Positions 5,336 to 5,604 of a stretch of 5,604 nt of DNA are shown here, one piece after another. The stretch comes from Planctomycetota bacterium (GTDB taxonomy: Bacteria > Planctomycetota > UBA11346), in contig JACDGQ010000238.1 of NCBI GenBank assembly GCA_013821615.1, forward strand, positions 1-5,604. The letters run 5' to 3'. Numbering within the stretch: the first letter of the stretch is position 1; each line of letters begins with the position of its first letter. A program made the position numbers and the translations under genes. The notes under the pieces were generated by a model, which saw only the letters and a list, made by a program, of their open reading frames with translations, was not told where the DNA came from and ran no database searches.

Positions 5336-5587
5336 TCACTGTCCGAAGACCCCGACCTTGCCCTTGCTGTTGCGGTGCACCCAGGCGGCGGGGGAGGTGA
5401 CCACCACCGTGCCGGTCTTGGGCACGGGCTCGCCGACGATGCGGTCGTCGTAGGGCAGACTCAGGACGGTGCCGATCAGGTCCGCGGGGCCGTCGAGCAC
5501 CTCAACGTCGACCACGTACCAGACGAAGGGCTCGGTCGAGAAGTCGTTCGCGGCGTTGTCGAAGCTCTTGACCACCTTGAGGCGCAT
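5336..5587 (-). CDS. Small protein of unknown function (start possibly outside the window)
   Basis: From ATG 5587 the frame encodes 83 residues, beginning MRLKVVKSFDNAANDF and ending GKVGVFGQ, with a TGA stop. It alternates hydrophobic and polar residues (FVWYVVDVEVLDG, then IGTVLSLPYDD, then GTVVVTSPAAWVHR), suggesting a small mostly beta-strand domain. There is no signal peptide, membrane segment or recognisable active-site motif. No Shine-Dalgarno precedes the ATG, and the five codons before it at the window edge are open (H D Q R A), so the true start may lie further upstream and this could be the C-terminal part of a longer protein. It is upstream of valS on the same strand, separated by a 179-bp gap. 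The codon pattern (G/C in third positions) looks like real coding sequence. I do not recognise it. Confidence 0.6.
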   Translation of the reverse strand: MRLKVVKSFDNAANDFSTEPFVWYVVDVEVLDGPADLIGTVLSLPYDDRIVGEPVPKTGTVVVTSPAAWVHRNSKGKVGVFGQ

Positions 5588-5604
5588 GGCGCGCTGGTCG
5601 TGCT

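Overview
The window is high-GC bacterial DNA (roughly 70% G+C by eye). It is densely coding, with short intergenic gaps and Shine-Dalgarno motifs ahead of three of the five main genes. There is no rRNA, tRNA, CRISPR array, transposase or phage gene. The taxon cannot be fixed from the sequence. The valyl-tRNA synthetase is not of the E. coli type: it has a four-Cys zinc-knuckle-like insert and a Planctomycetes/Verrucomicrobia/Acidobacteria-like flavour. The esterase and the zincin are widespread families. I would say only 'high-GC Gram-negative-type bacterium'.

Layout, left to right. (1) The 5' part of a leftward gene (597 to beyond base 1) encodes an unrecognised protein with a Pro/Ala-rich N-terminus and a coiled coil. 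(2) A 130-bp divergent promoter region follows. (3) A rightward gene (728-1372) encodes a TPR protein ending in a minimal HExxHxxGxxE zinc-protease motif. (4) A 139-bp gap between convergent genes holds an unusual inverted repeat built of 7-bp units. (5) A leftward esterase D-type hydrolase gene occupies 2243-1512. (6) A 189-bp gap carries a terminator-like hairpin for valS and three copies of GCCCATG. (7) The leftward valS gene, complete and 907 codons long, occupies 5156-2433. (8) A 179-bp valS leader region lies upstream of it. (9) The 3' part or whole of a leftward small gene of unknown function (5587-5336) lies at the right end.

The most interesting item is the valS leader. A 13-codon ORF, MMQRPVPVVVAPR (5289-5248, minus strand), has four valine codons, three of them consecutive. 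It is preceded by a plausible promoter that would start transcription almost at its ATG. It is followed by a perfect 9-bp GC hairpin and a short U tract, then by valS. Segments of the leader can form mutually exclusive 1:2, 2:3 and 3:4 pairings in the classic order. Together these suggest ribosome-mediated attenuation of valyl-tRNA synthetase by charged tRNA-Val, analogous to pheST in E. coli. This is inference from sequence and needs comparative and experimental support.

The genes do not form an obvious pathway. valS is probably its own transcription unit, the esterase is separated from it by a terminator candidate, and the two left-hand genes are divergently transcribed.
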